Shown: positions 8,352 to 16,565 of the stretch, piece after piece
Numbering within the stretch: position 1 is the first letter of the stretch
How the letters are laid out: every line of letters starts with the position of its first letter
Origin: Xenococcus sp. PCC 7305
Lineage (GTDB): Bacteria; Cyanobacteriota; Cyanobacteriia; Cyanobacteriales; Xenococcaceae
Assembly: GCF_000332055.1 (NCBI RefSeq)
Contig: NZ_ALVZ01000220.1
Span: 1-64,000 of the forward strand
Reading direction: 5' to 3'
Length of the DNA stretch: 64,000 nucleotides
Translations under genes and position numbers: made by a program
Notes under the pieces: generated by a model
The model's database searches: none
Told to the model about the DNA's origin: nothing
The model's input: the letters and a program-made list of their open reading frames with translations, nothing else

Positions 8352-10877
8352 ATGCGTGCAGTGCTAATGGCTGGGGGTTCAGGAACTAGATTAAGACCCT
8401 TGACCTGTGATCTTCCAAAGCCGATGGTGCCAGTACTCAACCGTCCCATAGCTGAACATATTATTAACTTATTAAAAAGAAATAATATCAAACAAATTAT
8501 TGCTACTCTCTATTACCTACCCGATGTAATGCGAAATTACTTCCAGGATGGTAAAGATTTTGGTGTGGAGATGACCTATGCCGTAGAAGAGGAGCAGCCT
8601 TTGGGGACTGCTGGTTGTGTCAAAAATATCCAACAATGGTTAGAAGATACTTTTATTGTTATTAGTGGGGATGGTATCACTGATTTTGATTTGCAAGCAG
8701 CGATCGCATTTCATCGAGAAAAACAATCAAAAGCCACGTTAATTCTGACTCGGGTTCCCAATCCCGTAGAATTTGGGGTGGTTATTACCGATCCCGATGG
8801 CCGCATCAACCGTTTTTTAGAAAAGCCTTCCTTAAGTGAAATTTTTTCTGACACTGTAAATACTGGAACCTATATTCTCGAACCAGAAGTTTTAGACTAT
8901 CTTCCAGAAAACGAAGAATCCGATTTTTCGCAAGATTTATTTCCGATGCTTCTTCATCGGGGAGAACCCATGTATGGCTATATTGCAGAGGGTTATTGGT
9001 GTGATGTCGGTCATCTTGATGCTTGTCGAGAGGCTCAATATGATTCTCTAGAGCAAAAGGTTACTATCGATTTTGCCTACCAGGAAAAATCCTCGCGAAT
9101 TTGGATTGGTTCTAATACCTATATCGACCCTAGTGCAAAAATTGAAGCTCCAGCACTAATTGGCAATAACTGTCGTATTGGAGCAAGAGTCAAGATTGAG
9201 GCAGGAACCGTAATTGGGGATAATGTAACCATTGGCAATGATGCCGACCTCAAGCGCCCGATTATTTGGAATGGTGTCACAGTGGGAGAAGAAGCTCATT
9301 TACGGGCTTGTATCGTTGCTCGGGGGACGAGAATAGATAGACGAGCTCAAGTACTAGAAGGAGCTGTCTTAGGCCCTTTATGTCATGTGGGAGAAGAAGC
9401 TCAAATATCCCCTGGGGTCAGGGTTTGGCCTAGCAAGCGAATTGAATCTGGGGCCATTCTCAATATAAATTTAATTTGGGGAAATATGGCACAGCGCAAT
9501 CTTTTTGGGCAGCGTGGGGTGTCTGGATTAGCCAATATTGACATTACTCCCGAATTTGCCGTTAAACTGGGTGCTGCCTATGGCTCGACTTTAAAACTAG
9601 GATCGACAGTCTTGGCATCTCGGGATCAACGCAGTGTTTCTCGGATGATCAGTCGTTCTTTAGTTTCAGGATTAATGTCGGCAGGGGTTAATGTGCAAAA
9701 TTTGGAGGCTACAGCAATTCCCATTTCTCGGACCATGACCGATCGCCTGGCAACTGCGGGGGGGCTTCATGTTCGTTTAGAACCTAATCATCATGATCAT
9801 ATTTTGATTGAGTTTTTTGATCGAGAAGGCATCAATATTTCCAAGTCCAAAGAAAAAAAGATTGAAGGCACCTACTTCAAAGAGGATCTGCGTCGGGTTT
9901 CGATTACCGAAATTGGCAAGATTGCCTATCTTGATGGAATCATTGAAGCCTATAGCCATACTTTTGAAACCCATCTCAATATTGAAGCAGTTCGTAATAG
10001 TAGATCGAAGATTGTGATCGATTATGTTTATGCTGTTTCCGGAGCTATTTTGCCCCAGCTATTAGCGAAATTTGGTTGTGATGCGGTGGTGCTTAATGCC
10101 AGCTTAAATCAAAATGCGATCGCGAATCAGGAAAAAGACCATCTACTCAAGCAATTAGGACAGGTTGTGGAAGCTCTTGGCGCTAATTTAGGAGTTCAAG
10201 TATCTGCCAATGGAGAAAAATTTATTCTGGTGGATGAGTCGGGGTTGCCGATTCGTGGTGAAACCTTAACTGCTCTGATGGTCAATACAATTTTTACGGC
10301 CAATCCCCGCAGCACTGTAGTCGTTCCTGTCCATTCTTCGAGTGCCGTGGAACAAATTGCTCGACGTCATGATGGCAATGTGATTCGGACAAAAGTTAAT
10401 CCCACCGCATTGATGGAAGCATCACAAACCAATCCCAATGTTTCTTTAGGGGGTAGTGGTGAAATTGGCTTTATTTTTCCGCAACTGCATCCTGGGTTTG
10501 ATGCGATGTTCGGCATTGCCAAATTGATTGAAATGTTAACTATTCAAGAAAGATCTTTGGTTGAAATTCGCAACGAACTACCTTCAGTTTGTCATAGATC
10601 TTATACGGTGCGATGTCCCTGGAAGATTAAAGGTTCTTTGATGCGTCATTTGGTAGAAACCCATGCTACAGAGAATTTGGAGCTCATAGATGGAGTCAAA
10701 ATCATTAATCCTCAAAATGATAATTGGGTACTGATCTTACCTGATGCGGGGGAACCGCTAGTTCATATTTTTGCGAATAGTGATGATCGTGGTTGGGTAG
10801 ATCGAAATATCAATAGTTATCGCGAGCAGGTTCAGAATTTTATTGAGCGAGAACAGGGGCTTGATAGTGAAAATTGA
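8352..10877 (+). CDS. Mannose-1-phosphate guanylyltransferase with degenerate phosphomannomutase-like domain
   Basis: An 841-residue fusion. Residues 1-235 are a sugar-phosphate nucleotidyltransferase: MRAVLMAGGSGTRLRPLT, LPKPMVPV (substrate Lys), VISGDGITDFD (metal Asp) and FLEKPS. Residues about 250-370 form a left-handed beta-helix of hexapeptide repeats (IGNNCRIGA, IGDNVTIGN). The remainder has the fold pattern of phosphohexomutases, but the phosphoserine loop TASHNP is replaced by LEPNHHDH, the metal loop DGDADR by SANGEKF, and the C-terminal RxSGTEP by LPDAGEP. The mutase half therefore looks catalytically dead and may be regulatory. A strong AGGAGG precedes the ATG. It likely supplies GDP-mannose or a similar nucleotide sugar for polysaccharide or glycan synthesis. 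Confidence 0.88.
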   Translation: MRAVLMAGGSGTRLRPLTCDLPKPMVPVLNRPIAEHIINLLKRNNIKQIIATLYYLPDVMRNYFQDGKDFGVEMTYAVEEEQPLGTAGCVKNIQQWLEDTFIVISGDGITDFDLQAAIAFHREKQSKATLILTRVPNPVEFGVVITDPDGRINRFLEKPSLSEIFSDTVNTGTYILEPEVLDYLPENEESDFSQDLFPMLLHRGEPMYGYIAEGYWCDVGHLDACREAQYDSLEQKVTIDFAYQEKSSRIWIGSNTYIDPSAKIEAPALIGNNCRIGARVKIEAGTVIGDNVTIGNDADLKRPIIWNGVTVGEEAHLRACIVARGTRIDRRAQVLEGAVLGPLCHVGEEAQISPGVRVWPSKRIESGAILNINLIWGNMAQRNLFGQRGVSGLANIDITPEFAVKLGAAYGSTLKLGSTVLASRDQRSVSRMISRSLVSGLMSAGVNVQNLEATAIPISRTMTDRLATAGGLHVRLEPNHHDHILIEFFDREGINISKSKEKKIEGTYFKEDLRRVSITEIGKIAYLDGIIEAYSHTFETHLNIEAVRNSRSKIVIDYVYAVSGAILPQLLAKFGCDAVVLNASLNQNAIANQEKDHLLKQLGQVVEALGANLGVQVSANGEKFILVDESGLPIRGETLTALMVNTIFTANPRSTVVVPVHSSSAVEQIARRHDGNVIRTKVNPTALMEASQTNPNVSLGGSGEIGFIFPQLHPGFDAMFGIAKLIEMLTIQERSLVEIRNELPSVCHRSYTVRCPWKIKGSLMRHLVETHATENLELIDGVKIINPQNDNWVLILPDAGEPLVHIFANSDDRGWVDRNINSYREQVQNFIEREQGLDSEN

Positions 10878-10902
10878 AAATTACGAGTAGAAGGATTACT
10901 AG

Positions 10903-11697
10903 ATGAACTTTTTGTTTTTATCGAAATTACTTCCCCTCTTTGTCTATCCTTTGGGATTGGCTTGTATATTATTAATCGTTGCTTTAGTTCTTAGTTTTAA
11001 GCGCTCAAAGTATAGTTATATTCCGATCCTGCTGGCATTAGTAATTTTTTTGATAGCAGGAAATAGTAGAGTTTCTCACTCTCTCCTCAAATCTTTGGAA
11101 TGGCAATATCTAAGCGATCAAGAATTGCCGACTGCTGATGCTATAGTCGTGCTGGGTGGTTCGGTTCATAGTGTTGCCTATCCTCGGACATTACCTGATT
11201 TGAATGAACATGGCGATCGCGTTATCTATGCGGCCAAATTATACAATGATGGCAAAGCTCCTCTTATTTTGCTTTCTGGCGGGAGAATTGATTGGTATGG
11301 CGATGGCTCATCAGAAGCCCAGGATACGACAAAAATTTTAGAATTAATGGGCATTCCTTCCTCTGCGATGATTCAAGAAGGCGAGTCGGTTAATACTTAT
11401 GAAAATGCGATTTTTACCCAGAAAATTCTTGAAGAGCAAGGTCTAAAAAAAATCATCCTGATCACTTCTGCTTTTCATATGCCGCGATCGCTAAAGATTT
11501 TTCAGCACCTGGGGATTGATGCGGTTCCTGCGCCAACAGATTTTTATGTGAGTCAACAGGAATTGCGGGAAGCTGATCATAGTGCCGAATCGAAAATTCT
11601 TAGTTTTATTCCCAATACTAAAAGTTTAGATCGAACCACAATGGTGATCAAAGAATATATTGGAACTATTGTTTATTGGCTGCGAGGTTGGTTGTAA
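10903..11697 (+). CDS. YdcF/ElyC-family membrane protein
   Basis: A 264-residue DUF218 protein. Two N-terminal hydrophobic segments (about 1-28 and 37-55) precede the conserved domain, seen as ADAIVVLGGSV, PLILLSGGR, NTYENAIFTQKIL and ILITSAFHMPRSLKIFQ. The family includes ElyC, involved in envelope and peptidoglycan-precursor biology; the exact reaction is unknown. AAGGA precedes the ATG. It lies 25 bases after the sugar-nucleotide fusion gene in the same direction, suggesting cotranscription and an envelope-related role. Confidence 0.88.
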   Translation: MNFLFLSKLLPLFVYPLGLACILLIVALVLSFKRSKYSYIPILLALVIFLIAGNSRVSHSLLKSLEWQYLSDQELPTADAIVVLGGSVHSVAYPRTLPDLNEHGDRVIYAAKLYNDGKAPLILLSGGRIDWYGDGSSEAQDTTKILELMGIPSSAMIQEGESVNTYENAIFTQKILEEQGLKKIILITSAFHMPRSLKIFQHLGIDAVPAPTDFYVSQQELREADHSAESKILSFIPNTKSLDRTTMVIKEYIGTIVYWLRGWL

Positions 11698-11734
11698 TCA
11701 GAATATAATTTTGGTTAGCTAATTTTTTCTTGCT

Positions 11735-13480
11735 ATGAACTATTGGAATCGATTGCTGTTAATCAAGCAGATCGAGTTAAAGTCCCTCGCCAAAATCGCT
11801 ATCATCTCTTTTTTTGCTTCTTTTTGTCAGCCAATGGCAATTAAAGCTCAAACTATGATTGCTCAATTGCCCCTTCCCGAAACTCCTACCCCAGATATTC
11901 CAGAACCATTAGCCCCTCTGCAACCAAGTCTTCCCCAACTAGAAACCACTCCGACATTTGTTCCTCTAGAGCCCCAAGATGTTCCAGGAACCATTATTGT
12001 CAAAAAATTTGAAATTATTGGCAATACAGTCCTTGAGCCCCAAATCATCGAAGATGCGATCGCAGAATATACTCTCAGACCAATTTCCTTTGTCGAATTG
12101 CTCCAAGTCCCGCGAAAAATCACCCAACTTTATCTCGATGCAGGATACATTACTTCTGGCGCGATCCTCTCTCCACAAGCGATCACCGATCGCACAGTCC
12201 AAATCGAAATTGTTCCGGGAACTATTAGTGAGATTAAGGTTATTGGTCTACAAAAGCTTAAACCTAGTTATGTGCGTAGTCGATTAGCAAGAGCAACCCA
12301 GCCTCCTTTAAATCAGACTCAATTACTCAAAGCTCTACAACTGCTGCAAATAGATCCCCTGATTGCCAATATATCTGCCGAACTCTCAGCAGGAATCGAA
12401 CCCAACAGCAGTATTTTGGAAGTCACAGTAGAAGAAGAACCCGATACTTTTTCCCTTGGTTTGAATTTTGATAACTATCGAGTGAGTAGTGTGGGGACAT
12501 TTCGTCGCCAACTAGAATTGAATGAAAATAATCTCTTGGGTTATGGCGATCGCTTTAACATTGCCTATCTCAACACAGATGGTACCCATGCCTTAGATAA
12601 TCTCAGTTATGAATTTCCCCTGAATAATTATCAAGGAAAACTAAAATTAGTCTATGGTTATTCTGATAATAATCTGACTCAAGAACCTTTCGACGCCTTA
12701 GACATTGAGAATCAGATTAGTAACTACGAAGTTAAATATGCCCACAAACTATATAAATCTTTGAGCCAAGAACTCATTGCCGGGATTAGTTTCATCCATA
12801 CCAATTCCCGGTCAACCTTTCTCGATGGGCTACCCTTTCCTAGCCCTTCTGGAGCCTCAGATGATGAGGGTAAGACTAAAGTTTCGGCCATTCGTTTGAT
12901 CCAAGACTATACGAATCGTAATCAGCGGCGGGTTTGGGCTCTGCGATCGCAATTAAGCATCGGGATTGATGCTTTCGACTCTAATGTCAGTGTCGACAGA
13001 CAAGATAGTAAATTTGTTGCTTGGGCAGGACAGGCTAATTATTACCGGATATTAACCAACAAAACAGCGTTTTTGCTCAGATCCCGGATGCAATTTGCCG
13101 ATGATGGATTAGTGCCTTTGGAACAATTTAGTATTGGTGGGGTCTATACTGTTCGCGGTTATGCCCAAAATATTTTGATAGCAGATAATGGATTCTTTGT
13201 TTCTGCTGAAATTCAACAAAATCTTTTAAGGTTAGAAAAATCCCGAATTGCTCTAGATCTCACGCCCTTTATTGACTTTGGACGCATTTGGAATACTGAT
13301 AGGGAGTTGAATCAACCTCGTAATACAATAGCTGGTGCTGGTTTGGGGCTAAGACTAGATATTAAGAACAACGTAATACTTCGTCTTGATTGGGGAATTC
13401 CTTTTTCCGAAATTGAAACTGCGGGAGATTCTCTACAAGAAAATGGGTTCTACTTTTCCTTAAGAACCAAAGCTTTTTGA
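11735..13480 (+). CDS. TpsB-type two-partner secretion outer-membrane transporter (ShlB/FhaC family)
   Basis: A 581-residue outer-membrane protein. A hydrophobic N-terminal signal region is followed by a proline-rich linker (PLPETPTPDIPEPL). Two POTRA domains follow, the first starting IIVKKFEIIGNTVLE and the second around VQIEIVPGTISEIKVIGLQ. From about residue 240 there is a 16-strand-type beta-barrel with alternating strands, GGVYTVRGYAQN (the VRGY motif of the family) and a C-terminal Phe typical of outer-membrane proteins. Such proteins export large TpsA exoproteins. No TpsA gene is next to it, so its substrate is encoded elsewhere or it acts as a different transporter. Confidence 0.92.
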   Translation: MNYWNRLLLIKQIELKSLAKIAIISFFASFCQPMAIKAQTMIAQLPLPETPTPDIPEPLAPLQPSLPQLETTPTFVPLEPQDVPGTIIVKKFEIIGNTVLEPQIIEDAIAEYTLRPISFVELLQVPRKITQLYLDAGYITSGAILSPQAITDRTVQIEIVPGTISEIKVIGLQKLKPSYVRSRLARATQPPLNQTQLLKALQLLQIDPLIANISAELSAGIEPNSSILEVTVEEEPDTFSLGLNFDNYRVSSVGTFRRQLELNENNLLGYGDRFNIAYLNTDGTHALDNLSYEFPLNNYQGKLKLVYGYSDNNLTQEPFDALDIENQISNYEVKYAHKLYKSLSQELIAGISFIHTNSRSTFLDGLPFPSPSGASDDEGKTKVSAIRLIQDYTNRNQRRVWALRSQLSIGIDAFDSNVSVDRQDSKFVAWAGQANYYRILTNKTAFLLRSRMQFADDGLVPLEQFSIGGVYTVRGYAQNILIADNGFFVSAEIQQNLLRLEKSRIALDLTPFIDFGRIWNTDRELNQPRNTIAGAGLGLRLDIKNNVILRLDWGIPFSEIETAGDSLQENGFYFSLRTKAF

Positions 13481-13517
13481 ATTTTGAATTACTGCTGTTC
13501 CCTATTATCAATTATCT

Positions 13518-13649
13518 AGGACTTACGCAAAATGAAATATTGTTATTTAGTAAATTATCGATCAAAGCCATAAATGCTACTGGGGGACCAGTCCCCCAGA
13601 CCCCCTGTTGGGGCCGGGACGCCGCCCCCAAACCCCTTGCGTAAGGATT
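13518..13649. mobile_element. MITE-like element with CTTACGCAA/TTGCGTAAG ends
   Basis: The ends AGGACTTACGCAA (13518) and TTGCGTAAGGATT (13637) form imperfect terminal inverted repeats with nine perfect bases. Inside lie a perfect palindrome TGGGGGACCAGTCCCCCA (13581-13598) and a GC-rich segment that contrast sharply with the AT-rich surroundings. No open reading frame or clear target duplication is visible. It sits between the convergent tpsB-like and FTR1 genes. Confidence 0.6.
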
Positions 13650-13730
13650 GACTAGTGAGTTGGAAAATGAGGGATTGTCTTGGTGGTTGTTTCATTTTCT
13701 ACGATGGAAATTGTAATTTCTTAACAACTT

Positions 13731-14621
13731 TCAATTTTTAATTTTCAATTGATTCCAATAAGAAGTGCCAACGACTAGCAAAAAAGTAAGGTAGACAATA
13801 ATTTGTAGCAAATAAAGAGTCTGCCGATAACCGAAAAGAGCTTTTAAAACAATACCAGGGAAGGTTTGATCGGGCAATATTATCGAGCCATCCCAAATTT
13901 GTATCCCCAGAAGACAGGAAGAACTATTGCCGAAACACCAATTGTTATTAGATAACTCGGATAATAGTAGGGCAAATTGGTCAAAATGATAGGCAGCACT
14001 TAATACCAAGCCACCAACAATCAATAGGAGAAATACTCCCATAATCTGAAAGAAAAGACGAACATTGATTTTAATGCCGATCGCAAATAATAACCATCCC
14101 ATAACTCCAGCGACGATCAGACCCGCTGCTGCCCCTGTAATTGGCAATAACCATGATTCTTGAAACTTTGCCAGGATAAAGAGGACAGTCTCAAACCCTT
14201 CTCGCAAAACAGCGATGAATACGAGAAGAAATATCCCTGCTCCTGCATTCTGGTTATTTAAGGCATTATCGATCGCCGATTGCATTTCTCCTTTCATCGA
14301 GCGGGCCTGTTTACTCATCCATAACAGCATCCAACTCAACATCGCGATCGCAATTACGCCAAATCCAGCTGCTAAAATCTGTTTGATGAGTGGGGCATAG
14401 ATTCCACTTGCAGCGGTTAAACCCTGGAGGGTATTAGCAAGAATAATGCCCACTCCGATACTGGCAAGGATTCCCCCAACAACACCAAAATAGACCCAGC
14501 GATAGAGTTGAGTTTGTTGGGCTTTTTGCAGGCAAGCCACCACAATCCCCACGACTAATGCTGCTTCAAAACCTTCTCGTAAAGTAACAATAAAAGTTGG
14601 GAATGCTGCGGATAAATCCAT
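13731..14621 (-). CDS. FTR1-family high-affinity iron permease
   Basis: A 296-residue polytopic membrane protein with about seven hydrophobic segments. Two copies of the family iron-binding motif REXXE are present: LREGFEAALVVG near residue 15 and LREGFETVLFILA near residue 140. These carry iron across the membrane in the EfeU/FTR1 family. No EfeO or EfeB partner is encoded next to it. It is followed on the same strand by nothing within 250 bases, and preceded by a GGCAGAG heptamer run and a small coiled-coil gene. Confidence 0.94.
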   Translation of the reverse strand: MDLSAAFPTFIVTLREGFEAALVVGIVVACLQKAQQTQLYRWVYFGVVGGILASIGVGIILANTLQGLTAASGIYAPLIKQILAAGFGVIAIAMLSWMLLWMSKQARSMKGEMQSAIDNALNNQNAGAGIFLLVFIAVLREGFETVLFILAKFQESWLLPITGAAAGLIVAGVMGWLLFAIGIKINVRLFFQIMGVFLLLIVGGLVLSAAYHFDQFALLLSELSNNNWCFGNSSSCLLGIQIWDGSIILPDQTFPGIVLKALFGYRQTLYLLQIIVYLTFLLVVGTSYWNQLKIKN

Positions 14622-14632
14622 GAGTCAAATGA

Positions 14633-14664
14633 AGGCAGAGGGCAGAGGGCAGAGGGCAGAGGGA
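14633..14664. repeat. Heptamer tandem repeat (GGCAGAG type)
   Basis: AGGCAGAGGGCAGAGGGCAG and two further units form a near-perfect 7-base tandem run (about 4.5 units) between the FTR1 gene and the small gene at 14696. Confidence 0.85.
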
Positions 14665-14695
14665 AAAATACTCAGAAATTTTCAATTGATTAATG

Positions 14696-14917
14696 CTAAC
14701 TGATGGCCGAAGAATATTGATTGCGCAATTGTTCTAGTTTGCTATCAATTTGATCTAATTGAGGTTGTAATTGAGCTATAGCGAGTTTTTTGGGGAGTTT
14801 CGCTTTTTTGGCGCTGGCCATTGTTTCATTGTATAGGCGATCGCGATATTGCTCAAATTCAGCTATCACTTCTGCTAGCTGTTCGGGGGTTACGGTGGAA
14901 TTAGATTCTCCAGTCAT
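14696..14917 (-). CDS. Small coiled-coil protein, unknown function
   Basis: A 73-residue mostly helical protein: TPEQLAEVIAEFEQYRDRL, a lysine-rich middle (SAKKAKLPKKLA) and a C-terminal coiled coil (LDQIDSKLEQLRNQY). I place the start at 14917 because AGGAG (minus strand, 14928-14932) has proper spacing; an upstream in-frame codon at 14950 adds only 11 unlikely residues. It lies just upstream of the FTR1 gene on the same strand and might be cotranscribed. No family recognised. Confidence 0.65.
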   Translation of the reverse strand: MTGESNSTVTPEQLAEVIAEFEQYRDRLYNETMASAKKAKLPKKLAIAQLQPQLDQIDSKLEQLRNQYSSAIS

Positions 14918-15027
14918 ATCTATATTTCTCCTGAATGATTGTTGCACCATGATTTTCTCAGATTTTGCGATCGACTGGCAACTTCAGTGGGGATAATTCT
15001 TCAATCTTGATATTTTGCTCCAAACTG

Positions 15028-15054
15028 TAAAAAAAAGGTGAGATAAAACTCACC
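15028..15054 (-). terminator. Rho-independent terminator
   Basis: The stem GGTGAG/CTCACC (15037-15042 with 15049-15054, loop of six) is followed, when read on the minus strand, by a run of T (A tract 15028-15036). It lies about 110 bases downstream of the exported-protein gene at 15164-15502 and probably ends that transcript. Confidence 0.8.
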
Positions 15055-15163
15055 AAAATCCAAATCGTCTAGATTATGTCAACCGGTTTTTACATGTCTA
15101 AATTGCAAAATTATCTTCATCGCTTTAGGGAGCGCACACCAAGATTAGGAAATAGAGAACAAG

Positions 15164-15502
15164 TTAGTCTTTATCCAAGTTGTCGATTAGAGTTTCTACG
15201 GAGTTCAGATAACCTTGATCATAGAGAGTATCTTCCGATAATCTTCCAGCTGCGATCGCACCTTGAACCAACTCTTCAGCTCCAATTCTATTACTACGAA
15301 CCTTCGCCAAGAAAACAGCATTAGAAGGAATGTCTTGATCTTCAAAACGGCCTTGGTAAGCACCGGTTACGAGATTAAAAGGTGTGATGTTTACTGTATT
15401 GCTAGTTTTACTACTAGAACTTAAACTTACTTGACTTAATGCGGGAACAGCAATGGTGGAGAGTAATATAGTAGATAATGTACTGATTAAGATCCTTTTC
15501 AT
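15164..15502 (-). CDS. Small exported protein, unknown function
   Basis: A 112-residue protein with a clear signal peptide (MKRILISTLSTILLSTIAVPALSQ), predicted to be cut after ALS or ALSQ. The mature part is polar (NVVNITPFNLVTGAYQGRF-like beta segment, then helices with AEELVQGAIAAGRLSEDTL). I do not recognise the family. The minus-strand leader has a strong AGGAGG at 15510-15515 that overlaps a short hairpin (15513-15529), which could modulate translation. Confidence 0.75.
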   Translation of the reverse strand: MKRILISTLSTILLSTIAVPALSQVSLSSSSKTSNTVNITPFNLVTGAYQGRFEDQDIPSNAVFLAKVRSNRIGAEELVQGAIAAGRLSEDTLYDQGYLNSVETLIDNLDKD

Positions 15503-15512
15503 TTGTTTGCCT

Positions 15513-15529
15513 CCTCAGTTACCCTGAGG
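15513..15529 (-). promoter_or_regulatory. 5' hairpin overlapping the Shine-Dalgarno sequence
   Basis: In the minus-strand leader of the exported-protein gene, CCTCAG-GGTAA-CTGAGG forms a 6-bp stem whose 3' arm shares bases 15513-15515 with the AGGAGG ribosome-binding site. Folding would partly mask initiation. This is seen in sequence; regulation is inference. Confidence 0.4.
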
Positions 15530-15677
15530 TAGTTGAATTATTGTCTTGCTTTGATATCTTTAAGCATCACTAAATTCACTGAGAAGATTCTAATCGCTAA
15601 ATTAAGAATGCCTGAAATATTAACTAGAAAATTATTATCAATCTTTCAGGTTAAATTAAGGTACTAGTTGTAAAATC

Positions 15678-15724
15678 AAAAAAGACCGCTATTAATTCTA
15701 AGATTTTAGAACTCAATAACGATC
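15678..15724 (-). terminator. Rho-independent terminator after the petN-linked small genes
   Basis: Read on the minus strand, GATCGTTATTGAGTTCTAA pairs with TTAGAATTAATAGCGGTC across a 4-base loop (a long stem with a few G-U pairs) and is followed by TTTTTT (A run 15678-15683). It starts 25 bases after the stop codon of the 46-residue protein and fits the end of the petN transcript. Confidence 0.78.
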
Positions 15725-15748
15725 TCTTTTCAAGGTAGAAAAAATGAA

Positions 15749-15889
15749 TTAACCAGCCTCTTTATCTTGTTTTTGTCGACGACGATCTCGCCATTTAACC
15801 GAAGAAAGATATACTATCCCGCTGCTGACAACTAGTAGTAGTCCTAGAGCAACGAGAAATAAAATGTTAACTATATAGCTTGTTTCCAT
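15749..15889 (-). CDS. 46-residue single-helix membrane protein next to petN
   Basis: METSYIVNILFLVALGLLLV starts a single membrane helix (about residues 5-30), followed by a strongly basic tail VKWRDRRRQKQDKEAG. It is 59 bases downstream of petN on the same strand and before a strong terminator, so probably cotranscribed. The layout (one N-terminal helix, basic C-terminal tail) resembles tiny accessory subunits of thylakoid complexes such as NdhP, but I cannot assign it from memory. The real-gene call rests on the start, the helix, the tail and the terminator position. Confidence 0.7.
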   Translation of the reverse strand: METSYIVNILFLVALGLLLVVSSGIVYLSSVKWRDRRRQKQDKEAG

Positions 15890-15948
15890 GATCAACGAAG
15901 GGTAAGGATGAACTGACATTTACCCCAATCTTTTGTGGCAATAATATT

Positions 15949-16038
15949 TTAGAATCCGTTACGACCCCAAACTACCATTGAAATCGACCAAGTGAATAAA
16001 GCTAGCACGGCAACCCAACCTAATGTTAAAATATCCAT
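15949..16038 (-). CDS. petN: Cytochrome b6-f complex subunit VIII (PetN)
   Basis: Only 29 residues: [20 protein letters not shown] followed by MVVWGRNGF. This is an almost exact match to the known PetN sequence, a single transmembrane helix at the periphery of the cytochrome b6-f dimer that is needed for complex stability. The stop codon TAA lies at 15949-15951. It is transcribed divergently from the membrane-protein/ABC-exporter genes starting at 16101. Confidence 0.95.
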   Translation of the reverse strand: MDILTLGWVAVLALFTWSISMVVWGRNGF

Positions 16039-16100
16039 GATTTGTATTTACTTTTTGAAATATAAATTCGTCAAACAACGTCACAGTCTATCATACTTCT

Positions 16101-16565
16101 ATGTGGTGTTTTCTGGTGAGGGTTTTGCCTAGTTTAGTCGCAGAAAGAATTGAATCGGTTAAAGCTGGATTGGCAGGAGCGATCGCATTTACGGTTGCCG
16201 ATCTAACAGCTATCCTATTGAATAATCTCATTTTTGTTCCCTGGGGAGTCGGGTTTCGCCTACTACAACTAAATTCTCTGTTAGACAGCCTAATTACCAT
16301 TGCTACGGCATTAGTAAGTGGTTTTTTGTTTGGTGTAACCTATCGTTATATTATTCGTAGCGATCGCAATTCCCATCTCAAGGATGGTGCTGTCATGGCT
16401 TTTGGCCTAGTTAGAGGCTTAGCTTTGCTGGAGGCGACAGCGATTAAGTCAGGGCAATTCTGGTCTTTGAGTATTTTGATTGCCGAAGGGATTATCAGTT
16501 TCGCGATCGCCCGTTATTGTCTCGATTTTGCTTTGGGCAAAAAATTTATCAAACCCTTTCTATGA
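16101..16565 (+). CDS. Conserved membrane protein, unknown function
   Basis: A 154-residue protein with about four hydrophobic segments (AGLAGAIAFTVADLTAILL, LITIATALVSGFLFGVTY, VMAFGLVRGLALL, SILIAEGIISFAIARY). It ends in an ATGA overlap with the ABC ATPase gene, so the two are translationally coupled. It may be an accessory membrane component of that exporter, though similar proteins also occur simply next to petN in cyanobacteria. No catalytic motif is visible. Confidence 0.75.
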   Translation: MWCFLVRVLPSLVAERIESVKAGLAGAIAFTVADLTAILLNNLIFVPWGVGFRLLQLNSLLDSLITIATALVSGFLFGVTYRYIIRSDRNSHLKDGAVMAFGLVRGLALLEATAIKSGQFWSLSILIAEGIISFAIARYCLDFALGKKFIKPFL

